Shown in pieces: positions 40,214-49,310 of a DNA stretch of 60,508 nucleotides (positions are counted from its first letter, which is position 1; each line of letters begins with the position of its first letter). A model generated the notes under the pieces. The model saw only the letters and a program-made list of their open reading frames with translations, was not told where the DNA came from and made no database searches. A program made the position numbers and the translations under genes. The stretch lies in IMG/VR virus record IMGVR_UViG_3300026473_000272, positions 1-60,508 of that record; one strand, written 5' to 3'. Source of the DNA: a virus.

Positions 40214-41073
40214 ATCAACCTCATAAGATTTTCTGCATTTCTAACTATACTTTTTTTATTCATTACATGCACATCTGTATCTTTTATAGTCGCAGGGCAA
40301 TAGTTAGCATCTACTTTACCGGACAATAAAAAAGTTAGTTTTCCGTTATCATCTACAGAATGTAGTATATCCTTATCTATGGTCGTTAGTACCGGAGGCA
40401 ATGACATTACCGGTTCCTCAAAGCCATACAATAAATGATTTGCTACACTAAAGCTGATATCATTTCTGTATTGCCTCGGATCAAATCTAAAAAGATCTCC
40501 ATAATAAGAATAATGAGTCCTAACAAAATCTACTGTTTCAAAAAACATTTTTGAGACATCGTCTTTAGTAAACATTACTGTTGTTGCCCAGAACAGTTTT
40601 ACTCCTGTATCAGAAATGTAGTTGTCATGATATCCGTTCCTAGAAGGAACAACCATATCATTCATAGAATCAGAAACTAATATAGATTCGTCTACATCCC
40701 AATATTCAGACAATCTATCAGAAAAAATTAAAAAATCGCTGTCTATTAATAATGTTCTATCGTAGGGAGTTAGATCCCAAGCACTTGCTCTGTTAGCATT
40801 AACAAACGGAACTAATACATCAGAAAATTTTCCATCATGTAATCGACGTTGATTATCAGTTAAAGGTTTTTCAACGATAATAAACGCTTCAAAGACTTCT
40901 TTGGCTTTTTCTACTATTTCCGATTTTGCCATCCATTCTAATGTAGAAGCATCTGTCACTAGTGTTGCAGGAACATTAAGATGTTTACGTGCTAGACCCC
41001 CGGCTATCACTGCCATAAGGGCATAGTCTATTTCTCTATTGTTATGAGCAAATATTAGAATACCGTTGGTCAT
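40210..41073 (-). CDS. GT8-like glycosyltransferase, second copy
   Basis: 287 residues. MTNGILIFAHNNREIDYALMAVIAG resembles the start of the 279-residue neighbour; TLLIDSDFLIFSD has DSD as the metal motif, near residues 133-135. VLTTIDKDILHSVDDNGKLTF leads to a C-terminal VHVMNKKSIVRNAENL. The two may add successive sugars. Overlaps neighbours by 4 bp each. Confidence 0.68.
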   Translation of the reverse strand: MTNGILIFAHNNREIDYALMAVIAGGLARKHLNVPATLVTDASTLEWMAKSEIVEKAKEVFEAFIIVEKPLTDNQRRLHDGKFSDVLVPFVNANRASAWDLTPYDRTLLIDSDFLIFSDRLSEYWDVDESILVSDSMNDMVVPSRNGYHDNYISDTGVKLFWATTVMFTKDDVSKMFFETVDFVRTHYSYYGDLFRFDPRQYRNDISFSVANHLLYGFEEPVMSLPPVLTTIDKDILHSVDDNGKLTFLLSGKVDANYCPATIKDTDVHVMNKKSIVRNAENLMRLI

Positions 41074-41420
41074 AGGTCTAATAACTTTTCTACAGATCTA
41101 CTCTTTCTAAGATTTTGATATTGCTCGTGATATTCGTAGACCGATGTGAAATATCTATCTAATATTTCATTCATAAAAATATTAAGGTCGGGGATTAAGA
41201 CAGGATTTCCGTTAGCGTCGATCAACGGAACATTTTGCGTTCTTTCTTGGTCGATCAAAAACTTAACAAATGCTATGAGTGTTTGATCAATCTTAAAGAT
41301 TCCACCAGATGCGCCATAGGTGAGTTTGGCTTCGATCTTTTCTTTGAGGGTTTTTCTTTGGATAGAAAAGCTCTGACGATAGTTCGAAAAGTCAAGAGCC
41401 TGCTTGAGTTGTTCTTCCAT
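41070..41420 (-). CDS. Conserved late phage protein (116 aa)
   Basis: 116 residues, helical: MEEQLKQALDFSNYRQSFSIQRKTLKEKIEAKLTYGASGGIFKIDQTLIAFVKFLI, then a small beta segment (VPLIDANGNPVLIPDLNIFMNEILDRYF) and a charged end. It has its own late promoter and hairpin leader, AGGAG before the ATG, so likely a virion or assembly protein expressed late. It resembles a type found next to fibre genes in marine T4-like phages. Confidence 0.65.
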   Translation of the reverse strand: MEEQLKQALDFSNYRQSFSIQRKTLKEKIEAKLTYGASGGIFKIDQTLIAFVKFLIDQERTQNVPLIDANGNPVLIPDLNIFMNEILDRYFTSVYEYHEQYQNLRKSRSVEKLLDL

Positions 41421-41436
41421 TGTTTCTCCTGATTAA

Positions 41437-41462
41437 CATAGCAGTTTATTTATTATGCTATG
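41437..41462 (-). promoter_or_regulatory. Late promoter inside a hairpin loop
   Basis: CATAGCA (41437-41443) and TGCTATG (41456-41462) are perfect complements; the 12-nt loop holds, on the minus strand, AATAAATA (41454-41447). A start six bases after the octamer (near 41441) yields a 21-nt leader with AGGAG to the ATG at 41420 and removes the hairpin, while read-through RNA from the fibre genes can form it. Confidence 0.55.
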
Positions 41463-41476
41463 ATAACCAGGAAAAT

Positions 41477-42430
41477 TTATGTTGTTATAGCGTTGATTGT
41501 TATAACTGGAGTCGAAACAGTGAAGTTACCTGCACCAACAGGAACTAATGTTCCCGAGGCAGCTAGTGTCGAAACGTTTAGACTAAAAGTTCCATCAACA
41601 AAGTCAGGACCTCCAGAATCGCCTACGTGAGCATCGTTCCAGGTAATCTGAAACTCAATGCTGCTGGCTGTTCCTGAGCTATTGTTGGCTATTCCAGGAG
41701 TCCTAGCTGCCAGAATATAAGAGTTAGAACCATAGGGAGTGCTTGCACTCGCCGAATAGAAGTTGCTAAAAATATTACTGCATCTATAATAGTTTAGATT
41801 ATCGTTAGGAGATGTTCCAGTACCGGGCTTGTTTCCGCCCCAAGCGACTGTGCCCACCGAACTTAATAGATTAGTCCAAGATGTATTTTGCGGAATATTT
41901 TGACCTCCGCTGCGACTAGAGGTAAATCTTATTTCTCCGCCAGAGTTGAAGAAGTATCTAGCTTGATCTGCATTGGAAAATGTAACTGTGACTGTACACT
42001 GAATACGCACTGACCAAGTATTTCCGTATACCCCCGGCCATGTTTGTGTAACCGTGCCAACATTGGTCGTATAAGACTGGCTAGGGGCTATCGTAAACTT
42101 ATTTGAAACAACGGTGTTAGCCCACGAATCAAGCTGTGTAACTGGAGAGTCGGTGGCAGCTGGAGTAAATGTAGTGCTGTAACGTATTGTATTTCCTTCA
42201 GCCACGACCGCTACTGCAGGATTGGTTCCTTGTTGATGTTTATAACAGTTTATGATGTCATATCCAAGCTTCATCCAATCGTTGTATGAAACTTTCTGCC
42301 CTTCTGCGACAGCAGAACTGACAACAAACTGACCATACCCAGAGTTACTAGAACCTGTTCCTATTATAGGAACTACTTTGTTTCGGATGCTATTGTAGTC
42401 TGCTTGACTGATTTTATCATTAACTGCCAT
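41477..42430 (-). CDS. Virion fibre-like protein, copy A
   Basis: 317 residues, related along its length to the next upstream gene. Shared elements: ADYNSIRNKVVPIIGTGSSNSGYGQ, a WxxLxYDIINCYKHQ helix, then long beta-rich Ser/Thr/Gly-rich stretches with RYFFNSGGEIRFTSSRSGG and a C-terminal DGTFSLNVSTLAASGTL. The copy at 42447 has RYFFNSGGSIRLTSTRTGG and DGTLSLTVEEAKAAGTLF at these places. Probable tail-associated adhesin or decoration protein. Confidence 0.7.
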   Translation of the reverse strand: MAVNDKISQADYNSIRNKVVPIIGTGSSNSGYGQFVVSSAVAEGQKVSYNDWMKLGYDIINCYKHQQGTNPAVAVVAEGNTIRYSTTFTPAATDSPVTQLDSWANTVVSNKFTIAPSQSYTTNVGTVTQTWPGVYGNTWSVRIQCTVTVTFSNADQARYFFNSGGEIRFTSSRSGGQNIPQNTSWTNLLSSVGTVAWGGNKPGTGTSPNDNLNYYRCSNIFSNFYSASASTPYGSNSYILAARTPGIANNSSGTASSIEFQITWNDAHVGDSGGPDFVDGTFSLNVSTLAASGTLVPVGAGNFTVSTPVITINAITT

Positions 42431-42446
42431 GGTAATATTTACTTTA

Positions 42447-43361
42447 TCAGGTAGCGGTAATCGAAGATAGCGAATATGTAGGACTTACGATACTAAATGT
42501 TCCTGTAGGAAATAGTGTTCCAGCAGCTTTGGCTTCCTCTACTGTTAAAGATAGTGTACCATCTACACCATCGCCCGGAGGATTCACATAACCAGTGAGC
42601 ACGTCAGGATCGACGTATGCATCAACCCACCTGATTTTGAATATTATCTGTGTGGCAGTTCCGTTGATATTATTAGCAACATCACATTTTGCCTCTACCT
42701 GATAATAGCTATTAGAATAAGGAGCACTAGAAGCTAGATATTTAAACAGCTGATAGTTATTTGTTAAAGTATAATAGCTTAGTTGTTTTGTTTTGTCTGC
42801 ATCAAAAGCTATCGTTCCTACTGAAGAAAGTATGCTAGTCCATGCTGCATTTTGTAGTGTTGCTACACCGCCGGTCCTTGTTGATGTTAAACGTATACTT
42901 CCGCCGCTATTGAAAAAATATCTTCCTTGATTTGCATTGGCAAATGTCACTGTTAGCGTTGCTGTTGCCTCAATCGACCATAAACTTGTATAAGTGGCAT
43001 TGGCTTTGCTAGTTACCGCGAACTGTCCAAGTCCGACATTGAATCTAGTAAGTGTGGCCTGATCTGCGAGATTATCATAATCAGTATTTGGATTACCTGC
43101 ACCGTATCTTATTGGATCAGTCTTCTGTATTTCCACTATAGATGGCATCACACCATCTTGGTGAAACTTGATAGACATGAGATCATATCTTAAGGCATCC
43201 CACTGTGCTTTGGTTGCGGTTTGGCCGCTGGTTACATCAGCACTGTAAACAGTCTGTCCATACCCTTTATCTGCTGATCCGGTGCCTAAAAGAGCTATAA
43301 TCTTAGCACGAATGCTAGTATAGTCTACCGCAGCAATCTGTGATCCAACTGCTCCGCTCAT
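42447..43361 (-). CDS. Virion fibre-like protein, copy B
   Basis: 304 residues, the relative of copy A. VDYTSIRAKIIALLGTGSADKGYGQTVYSADVTSGQTATKAQWDALRYDL at the start; RYFFNSGGSIRLTSTRTGG and WVDAYVDPDVLTGYVNPPGDGVDGTLSLTV further on. Few cysteines and much Ser/Thr/Asn fit an extracellular fibre. Its start overlaps the stop of the next gene (TAATG on the minus strand). Confidence 0.7.
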   Translation of the reverse strand: MSGAVGSQIAAVDYTSIRAKIIALLGTGSADKGYGQTVYSADVTSGQTATKAQWDALRYDLMSIKFHQDGVMPSIVEIQKTDPIRYGAGNPNTDYDNLADQATLTRFNVGLGQFAVTSKANATYTSLWSIEATATLTVTFANANQGRYFFNSGGSIRLTSTRTGGVATLQNAAWTSILSSVGTIAFDADKTKQLSYYTLTNNYQLFKYLASSAPYSNSYYQVEAKCDVANNINGTATQIIFKIRWVDAYVDPDVLTGYVNPPGDGVDGTLSLTVEEAKAAGTLFPTGTFSIVSPTYSLSSITAT

Positions 43362-45145
43362 TATAACACCAATACTTCAATGATTTTTTCGCCTTCATCA
43401 TCGCTCGATTCTAAGGCGACCCCAAACACTTTTTTATCTCCAAATCTATCTGAAACTGCTACACCATTTGGTCCCGGGCACATGTCATCGCCCTTGGAAA
43501 CTGGGCCTAACACTCTGCAAGGTACACGACCTTTTAGTGCGACATAAACACCACCCTCGAGGTCTTTATTCATCATATAGGCTGGGTTTGTACTAATAAC
43601 ACCAATGGCTCTATCCCCACCGCTGGCTTGTGTAATCTCTGCATCGCCGCCGATTGTAACTACTGTGCCAGGTGCATATTCTTGGTCTGGCAAATATTTT
43701 TCTGCAAGGTCAGCGTAACGTGCTGCTGTTGCAGTACCATCAAATAACACAGCTACTAGATTACCGCCGGATGTTCTAGCTGCAATGGTACTTCCTGTTG
43801 CTGTTGTTTTTGCTGTTTTGTAGTTAGGATCAGAATCGATAGCTGTGTCATCGATCTTGATACGATCTGCTTTATCAGCAGTTCCAACAAACTGATTAGC
43901 TATGATATTTCCGCTGCTATTTCTAACAGGAATCGATGTTTTATCAATACTACTAGGTAACGAAGTGCTAGGAACAAAGTTTGTAAGAGTTGTTGCGTTA
44001 GTAGCTGTACCTGTAACGTTACCAGATACAGTTCCAACAAGATTACCACGTATAGTAGCACCGGTATATCCTATTTCTTTAGTAGAACCATTAACTAAAA
44101 TAGTCGCGTCAACAGCCGCTACTGTTCCTGTATGTGTTCCAGTACTATTGCCTGTGACATTTCCTGTTAGATTGCCATGGAAAGTAGTGGCATAAACATC
44201 GGACCATCTATACCCAGTATTACCGATTGTATAAGCATTATCTGCACCTGGAATCATTCCAGTATTATCAAAGATAGCAACGTCTTCTGCAGAGTTGTTA
44301 TAGTTGATACGAATAGTTACTGGATTTCCATTATTGATACTTTCTAGTAGCGAACTGGTATTACCTTGTACGTTAGTACCAATATGTACATATAGGTCTT
44401 TACTGTTACCTACATAGTATCCGGCATTCTGAAAAGTAACATCTTGATCAAATGTAATGCTACCTTTTCTAATATATTCTGTCGCTTCAACACCACCTAA
44501 GCTAACTGCATTACTAGCGGTACCCCAGAAATATGCTGTACCGGTTGTAGTAATACCATTAGAGTTAGTATTAACTAAAGTAATGCCTTTCTTGATTAGA
44601 GAAAATCCTGTAATCGGATTAACATTGTTTAACACAAACTCAGATTCGCTAACGACGGCCATTACTTTGCCGCCTGCAATGATCTTTAATATCGTTTGGT
44701 TAGCGTTTGTGTCGTCTTTGACAACCTGAGAAGTTACTGAGCTTGTTCCTAGTTCTGGACTAGCCTGCGGACCAATCAATACATATTCAGTTCCGGACCA
44801 TGTGTATAGCTGTTTAGCACTAGTATCAAACCAAAACTCGCCTGTTGCTAGTCCGGATGGAGCAGATGATCCGGTTTCAGCACCGCCGGCAACTTTAAAC
44901 TTGCTACCGTCATAGTACTTCAGCTTCTTATTTCCGCTGTCATACCATATTTGTCCAGTTAGTGCCTTTGGAGGGGGACTGGTGTTTGAAAAGTTTTCTA
45001 GAAGATAAACAAGATTTTCGTTTTCAATAGCACCGTAACCGGCGTAGTTTTTACCTACGAGATTAAGATCTGTGCTAGTATCTACGGTTCCGTCTTGTAC
45101 GGTTACTAAAAAAGAACCGTTAAATTTGTTAATTGTATATGCCAT
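43361..45145 (-). CDS. Tail fibre protein with shared N-terminal module and GNxTG repeats
   Basis: 594 residues. The N-terminus (MAYTINKFNGSFLVTVQDGTVD ... LVGKNYAGYGAIENENLVYLLENF ... LTGQIWYDSGNKKLKYYDG) is the module shared with the three fibre genes that follow on the strand. Middle: GNLTGNVTGNSTGTHTG-type repeats typical of fibre shafts. The C-terminal 120 residues (ARYADLAEKYLPDQEYAPGTV, DRAIGVISTNPAYMM) match a terminal domain seen in cyanophage fibres. AAGGTGGAG precedes the ATG and a late octamer stands 25 bases upstream. Confidence 0.85.
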   Translation of the reverse strand: MAYTINKFNGSFLVTVQDGTVDTSTDLNLVGKNYAGYGAIENENLVYLLENFSNTSPPPKALTGQIWYDSGNKKLKYYDGSKFKVAGGAETGSSAPSGLATGEFWFDTSAKQLYTWSGTEYVLIGPQASPELGTSSVTSQVVKDDTNANQTILKIIAGGKVMAVVSESEFVLNNVNPITGFSLIKKGITLVNTNSNGITTTGTAYFWGTASNAVSLGGVEATEYIRKGSITFDQDVTFQNAGYYVGNSKDLYVHIGTNVQGNTSSLLESINNGNPVTIRINYNNSAEDVAIFDNTGMIPGADNAYTIGNTGYRWSDVYATTFHGNLTGNVTGNSTGTHTGTVAAVDATILVNGSTKEIGYTGATIRGNLVGTVSGNVTGTATNATTLTNFVPSTSLPSSIDKTSIPVRNSSGNIIANQFVGTADKADRIKIDDTAIDSDPNYKTAKTTATGSTIAARTSGGNLVAVLFDGTATAARYADLAEKYLPDQEYAPGTVVTIGGDAEITQASGGDRAIGVISTNPAYMMNKDLEGGVYVALKGRVPCRVLGPVSKGDDMCPGPNGVAVSDRFGDKKVFGVALESSDDEGEKIIEVLVL

Positions 45146-45170
45146 TGGGCTGCTCCACCTTTATTCGTTA

Positions 45171-45178
45171 TATTTATT
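45171..45178 (-). promoter_or_regulatory. T4-type late promoter octamer AATAAATA
   Basis: Read leftward: AATAAATA, overlapping the stop codon of the upstream fibre gene. The predicted start near 45165 gives a 20-nt leader with AAGGTGGAG to the ATG at 45145. Confidence 0.6.
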
Positions 45179-47393
45179 AGAGTTTCATTATGTAAAACAA
45201 TGCTACATAGGGCGGTAATGTTTGTACCACAATATCTCCGCTGTTTGCTGTTACTGTTATACTGTGATTGTGATTTCCGTCAGTGCTAAGGCTGTGATTG
45301 TGCGGAGCTCCTGTTGGCCCGCCACCTGCTGTATCAGTTCTGCTTGGAAACCCATAATATCCGTTGTCTCGATCTCCGTCACTAGCGTTTCCAGCGTAAA
45401 AGCTAGGATAGATGTATGTTCCATTTCTATCATATGCCGAGGCTGTACTGCCTCCAAGACCGTAGTCACCGACGATCGCGTAAACGTCTGTAAAGTTATG
45501 ATAGTGTTCGGGCATCATAGCAGCACTTAGCGCAGTACTGCCAGTAGAACCACCGTGACTGTGAGCTCCTGCTGCCGATGTTGTACCTGTAAAAGTAAGA
45601 TTTACATTGTTAGTTGATGATGTAGAACCACCTGTAGTACCCATTGTATAAGTGCTTCCTGCACCAACAACAAACTTGTTTCGTAAATCTGGGGTTCCGT
45701 TTGTACCATCGCACAAGCCCCATCCACTAGGTACGGCATTAGATGCTCCATACCATTGCATGATCATACCACGAACAAAAGCTGCTCCCCAAAATGGAGG
45801 ATTTCCTGTACCTGCGGTCTGCAATACCTGACCCGGTTGTCCTGGCGGCAGCATCGTTGTGGTGCCTGGTCCAGACTGATATGGCAATGAACCGATTTGG
45901 CCGCTATCAAGATTCGTTGCGTTTATAGCGTGATCAGCTGTAGGAGCATTTCCTGTAATATCACCATGGAAAACTGTACCGTATACATCGGCAGTGTACA
46001 AGTCTCCAAACTTTTTATTAGGTGTTCCTAGCAACCAACCACCATCTGTATCAGGAATAATCGCAGGTAAAGATGCACCCCCTTCGGTAATAGTCACTGC
46101 ACTAGGAGTTAATCTCAATGTAGGATAGCTGCCTGAAATCGTTATGTCTTGTATCGATAGATTAAACTCTGTGTTTGCTTTAATTTTACCAATAGATCCA
46201 TCAACTAATAGGCTAAAGTTGGTTGTGCTGCCGTTACCTAGTTTAATGCCCCCAAATCCCTGAACTGACAACTCATTTAGATACCCAACCTTGGTAAGAT
46301 TTGAGTTGATTATGCCTGTATTTAGATCAGTACCGATTAAATTTTCTGCATCAACAGTTACATCAATATTAGCTGAACCGTCAAAGAGGACTCCGTTTAT
46401 AGTCCTCGCGGTTTGTAATCTAGTTGCAGTATAGCTATTACCAGTTAATACTGCACCTCTAAACTCATTGGCTGTAATGATATTAAAATCGCTGATGCCG
46501 GTTGATGTAACATCACCAGTGACGTTACCTGTTAAATCTGCTGTGATTCTGTTTGCAGAAAAGTTTCCTGCGGTATCACGTGCAACAACTTTGCCTATAA
46601 CATTATTTGGACTAGCATCTACACCCCAGGTAATATCAGTACTACCATTAAAGTTGCTACCTGTAATATAACTACCTTTCTTTAGTATGCCAGGTGTTGA
46701 TGCTGTAATAGTTATATCAGACTGCCCGTCAAAAAATACTCCGTTGATTTTTCTTGGTGTTTCTAATCTTGAAGCTCTGTCGGCAAGACCTACTATATCC
46801 CCTTTAAGTTTAACAAACTCTGCTAGATTGATACCTTTAATGAGATTGTTAAAACCTAAAATACCAACATCAGGTCTAATAGTAAAGGCCGCACCGGATA
46901 CTATAGCAATAACTTCGCCCGCTATTAACAGCTCTATTACAGGATGAGGGTTATTATTAGAGTCAAATAATACTGTAGATATGGCTCTGGTCATTGCGCC
47001 AAAGCCTTCAACGTTTTCAGGACCTATTAATGCCCATTCATCGCCGTTGAATACATAAAGTTGATTGATAGGAGTCTTTAACCATAGAGCTCCTGGAGCT
47101 GGATTTTCTGGTTCTGTATCCTGCACTGACCCGCCAATAGGGTGCCATTCAGTACCATTGTACACATTCATGGTATTATTTGATGTATCAAACCATGTTT
47201 GTCCGCTAATAGGTCTCAGTGGCGGTTTATCATTGGCAAAGTTTTCTAACAGATATAAGAAGTTTTCATTCTGTTGTGTGCCATAGCCAATATAATTTTT
47301 ACCTACTAGCCCAATGCTAGTAGTTGTATCTAACGTTCCATCTTGTAGAACAACAAGCTGCTGGCCGTTATATCTGTTAATAATGTAAGACAT
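45177..47393 (-). CDS. Tail fibre with collar domain
   Basis: 738 residues. Shared N-terminal module: MSYIINRYNGQQLVVLQDGTLD, LVGKNYIGYGTQQNENFLYLLENFANDKPPLRPISGQTWFDTS. A long repeated middle (GDITGNAPTADHA, LTGNVTGDVTSTG) is followed by a phage tail-collar domain near 560-640 (GMIMQWYGASNAVPSGWGLC, GTPDLRNKFVVGAG). The end contains histidine-rich turns (HNHSLS, GNHNHSIT) before a final YVALFYIMKL, as in T4 gp12-type fibres. Probable receptor-binding fibre. Confidence 0.88.
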   Translation of the reverse strand: MSYIINRYNGQQLVVLQDGTLDTTTSIGLVGKNYIGYGTQQNENFLYLLENFANDKPPLRPISGQTWFDTSNNTMNVYNGTEWHPIGGSVQDTEPENPAPGALWLKTPINQLYVFNGDEWALIGPENVEGFGAMTRAISTVLFDSNNNPHPVIELLIAGEVIAIVSGAAFTIRPDVGILGFNNLIKGINLAEFVKLKGDIVGLADRASRLETPRKINGVFFDGQSDITITASTPGILKKGSYITGSNFNGSTDITWGVDASPNNVIGKVVARDTAGNFSANRITADLTGNVTGDVTSTGISDFNIITANEFRGAVLTGNSYTATRLQTARTINGVLFDGSANIDVTVDAENLIGTDLNTGIINSNLTKVGYLNELSVQGFGGIKLGNGSTTNFSLLVDGSIGKIKANTEFNLSIQDITISGSYPTLRLTPSAVTITEGGASLPAIIPDTDGGWLLGTPNKKFGDLYTADVYGTVFHGDITGNAPTADHAINATNLDSGQIGSLPYQSGPGTTTMLPPGQPGQVLQTAGTGNPPFWGAAFVRGMIMQWYGASNAVPSGWGLCDGTNGTPDLRNKFVVGAGSTYTMGTTGGSTSSTNNVNLTFTGTTSAAGAHSHGGSTGSTALSAAMMPEHYHNFTDVYAIVGDYGLGGSTASAYDRNGTYIYPSFYAGNASDGDRDNGYYGFPSRTDTAGGGPTGAPHNHSLSTDGNHNHSITVTANSGDIVVQTLPPYVALFYIMKL

Positions 47394-47414
47394 GTTCTAT
47401 GCGCTCCGATCTCA

Positions 47415-49298
47415 TTATGGTGGTAATACTGTGTCGCCTACAAACTGCCAGTTATTTGCGATAATCTGGAATATCTTAACGATACGTGTAACTGAAATTG
47501 TGCTAGGCGGAATGATTGCTGTGTTAATAGCAACGTTTGTAACTGCTGGAGCTGTACCTGTCGGAGTATTAAATGTAGCCGTACTCTGATTGAGCAAGGG
47601 ATTTATATCTAATGTAGTAGACTGAGGACTTAGAATATTACATAAGACTCTAGCAACGGCTCCATTTCTAAAATCAGCAGGTGGCGCAACGTTATTCAAA
47701 ATATTTGTGATGATGTAAGAGTTATCTTTACCATCTGAAAGATCAATACTTAATGCTACCGGACGTGTTTCTAATCTATTATCTGTATATTCTTTAGTCG
47801 CAGCATCTTGGGCACTGACCGGATCTCCCATACCTGTGATTCTTGGATAACCTTGAAGGGCTATATTTCCATTCCCATTAGGTGCTATCTCTAAATCTTG
47901 GTCGGTTTGAAGTGTAGAAATCCTATTATCTTCCAACTTCATATAAGGTACAGGTGGAACACCTGGGCCAATATTAACTACAGACTGTGTACCAAATGAT
48001 GTAACCCCAGGAATACTAGTAATATTAGCTCCCAACGAGTTTCCTGTTAAAACTGGAACTCCGTCGATAGCAAAATATTTTCCTGCTGCGAGATTGATAT
48101 GTTCTGAACTATTCCATGCTTTACTGTATAAAGCAGGCAACGCATCAATATATCCTCCAGCAATAGCTTCTGAACTATTTGAACCCGCGGCTGCTCCGCC
48201 ATCTGACCAAACAAAGACATGTGCTGTAGCACCTTGTACTATCATGCCACCTGTATCAGCATTTGCATCAGTAGGTAAGACTCCCGTAGTTTTTGCCAAT
48301 ACAATATTTTTATCTTCAACCGTTACTGTGGAAACGTTGACTGTAGTAGTGTCACCATTTACTGTTAGATTGCCAGCGATAGTTAGATTACCTGCAAGAT
48401 TAACTTGGCTTTCTGGTTGATTAGGATATATGTCAATCGTCCTTGTCGATCCTGATATCCTAATGCCTGTTTCGGCTGTAATGTCTTTACGTACATTAAT
48501 AAACAAATCTCTATTAGATGCAGAGTTAGCTAATATCACATCACCATTGGTAACTCGCAATGTCGCTTGGTCAGCACTACCGATAATAATACCAAGGTCT
48601 GTGGTAATCTTCAACTGCCCTTGCATCGAGTTCGCAGTATCTGTTCGAACATAGTTAGCGGCTGGAACTGCATTTAAGTTTTCAGCATTAGTGGCCGTTA
48701 CATTAAACTTTAATCCGGTTAGTGTACCTGCATTGAAACCAGGAATAATGCTGCCTGAAAACCCTGTGATAGCATTCTTTGGAGTAAATGAATCTTTAGC
48801 AAATATTCCAAGTAAAATTCCGTTATTATACAATGATGTAATAACTCTAGTTTGATTTAATGTATCTAATATACTTTCAATCTTTAGACCACTTACACCT
48901 TGAGTCACTGAATAAGCAGGCGCTAACAATATCGTGCTAGTACCGTCATAGAAAAATAGTTGTTTGTCTACATCATTGAACCAAAGATCACCAACACCCA
49001 ACGTCGAAGGTTGGGTACTCGAAATAGTAGCAGAGCTCACGGGAACAAAACTAGTTCCTGTATAAACCTTTAGTTTTCCTTCTGCGGTATCAAACCATAT
49101 CTGTCCTCGTATAGGATGTGATGGTTTTGTACTTCCTGAAAAATGTTCTAGAAGTTTTATTAAATTTTCATTAAGGGCTTCTCCAAAGCCGCTGTAGTTT
49201 TTTCCGATCAAAGTAAGATCAGTCGATAATGTATCGATTTGACCGTCTGCAACTACAGCTACTATTGATCCGTCTGTTCTGTTAACTTGATACGCCAT
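47415..49298 (-). CDS. Tail fibre protein with shared N-terminal module
   Basis: 627 residues. The module is MAYQVNRTDGSIVAVVADGQID, LIGKNYSGFGEALNENLIKLLEHFSG, IRGQIWFDTAEGKLKVYTG. The middle has TLAGNLTIAGNLTVNGDTTTVNVSTVTVEDKN, a beta-shaft repeat seen in many phage fibres, then a helical-neck-like PVSAQDAATKEYTDNRL. The end (NPLLNQSTATFNTPTG, NNWQFVGDTVLPP) is a short beta domain without a collar motif. Distal receptor domain not identified. Confidence 0.85.
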   Translation of the reverse strand: MAYQVNRTDGSIVAVVADGQIDTLSTDLTLIGKNYSGFGEALNENLIKLLEHFSGSTKPSHPIRGQIWFDTAEGKLKVYTGTSFVPVSSATISSTQPSTLGVGDLWFNDVDKQLFFYDGTSTILLAPAYSVTQGVSGLKIESILDTLNQTRVITSLYNNGILLGIFAKDSFTPKNAITGFSGSIIPGFNAGTLTGLKFNVTATNAENLNAVPAANYVRTDTANSMQGQLKITTDLGIIIGSADQATLRVTNGDVILANSASNRDLFINVRKDITAETGIRISGSTRTIDIYPNQPESQVNLAGNLTIAGNLTVNGDTTTVNVSTVTVEDKNIVLAKTTGVLPTDANADTGGMIVQGATAHVFVWSDGGAAAGSNSSEAIAGGYIDALPALYSKAWNSSEHINLAAGKYFAIDGVPVLTGNSLGANITSIPGVTSFGTQSVVNIGPGVPPVPYMKLEDNRISTLQTDQDLEIAPNGNGNIALQGYPRITGMGDPVSAQDAATKEYTDNRLETRPVALSIDLSDGKDNSYIITNILNNVAPPADFRNGAVARVLCNILSPQSTTLDINPLLNQSTATFNTPTGTAPAVTNVAINTAIIPPSTISVTRIVKIFQIIANNWQFVGDTVLPP

Positions 49299-49310
49299 GT
49301 TCTTGCCCTA

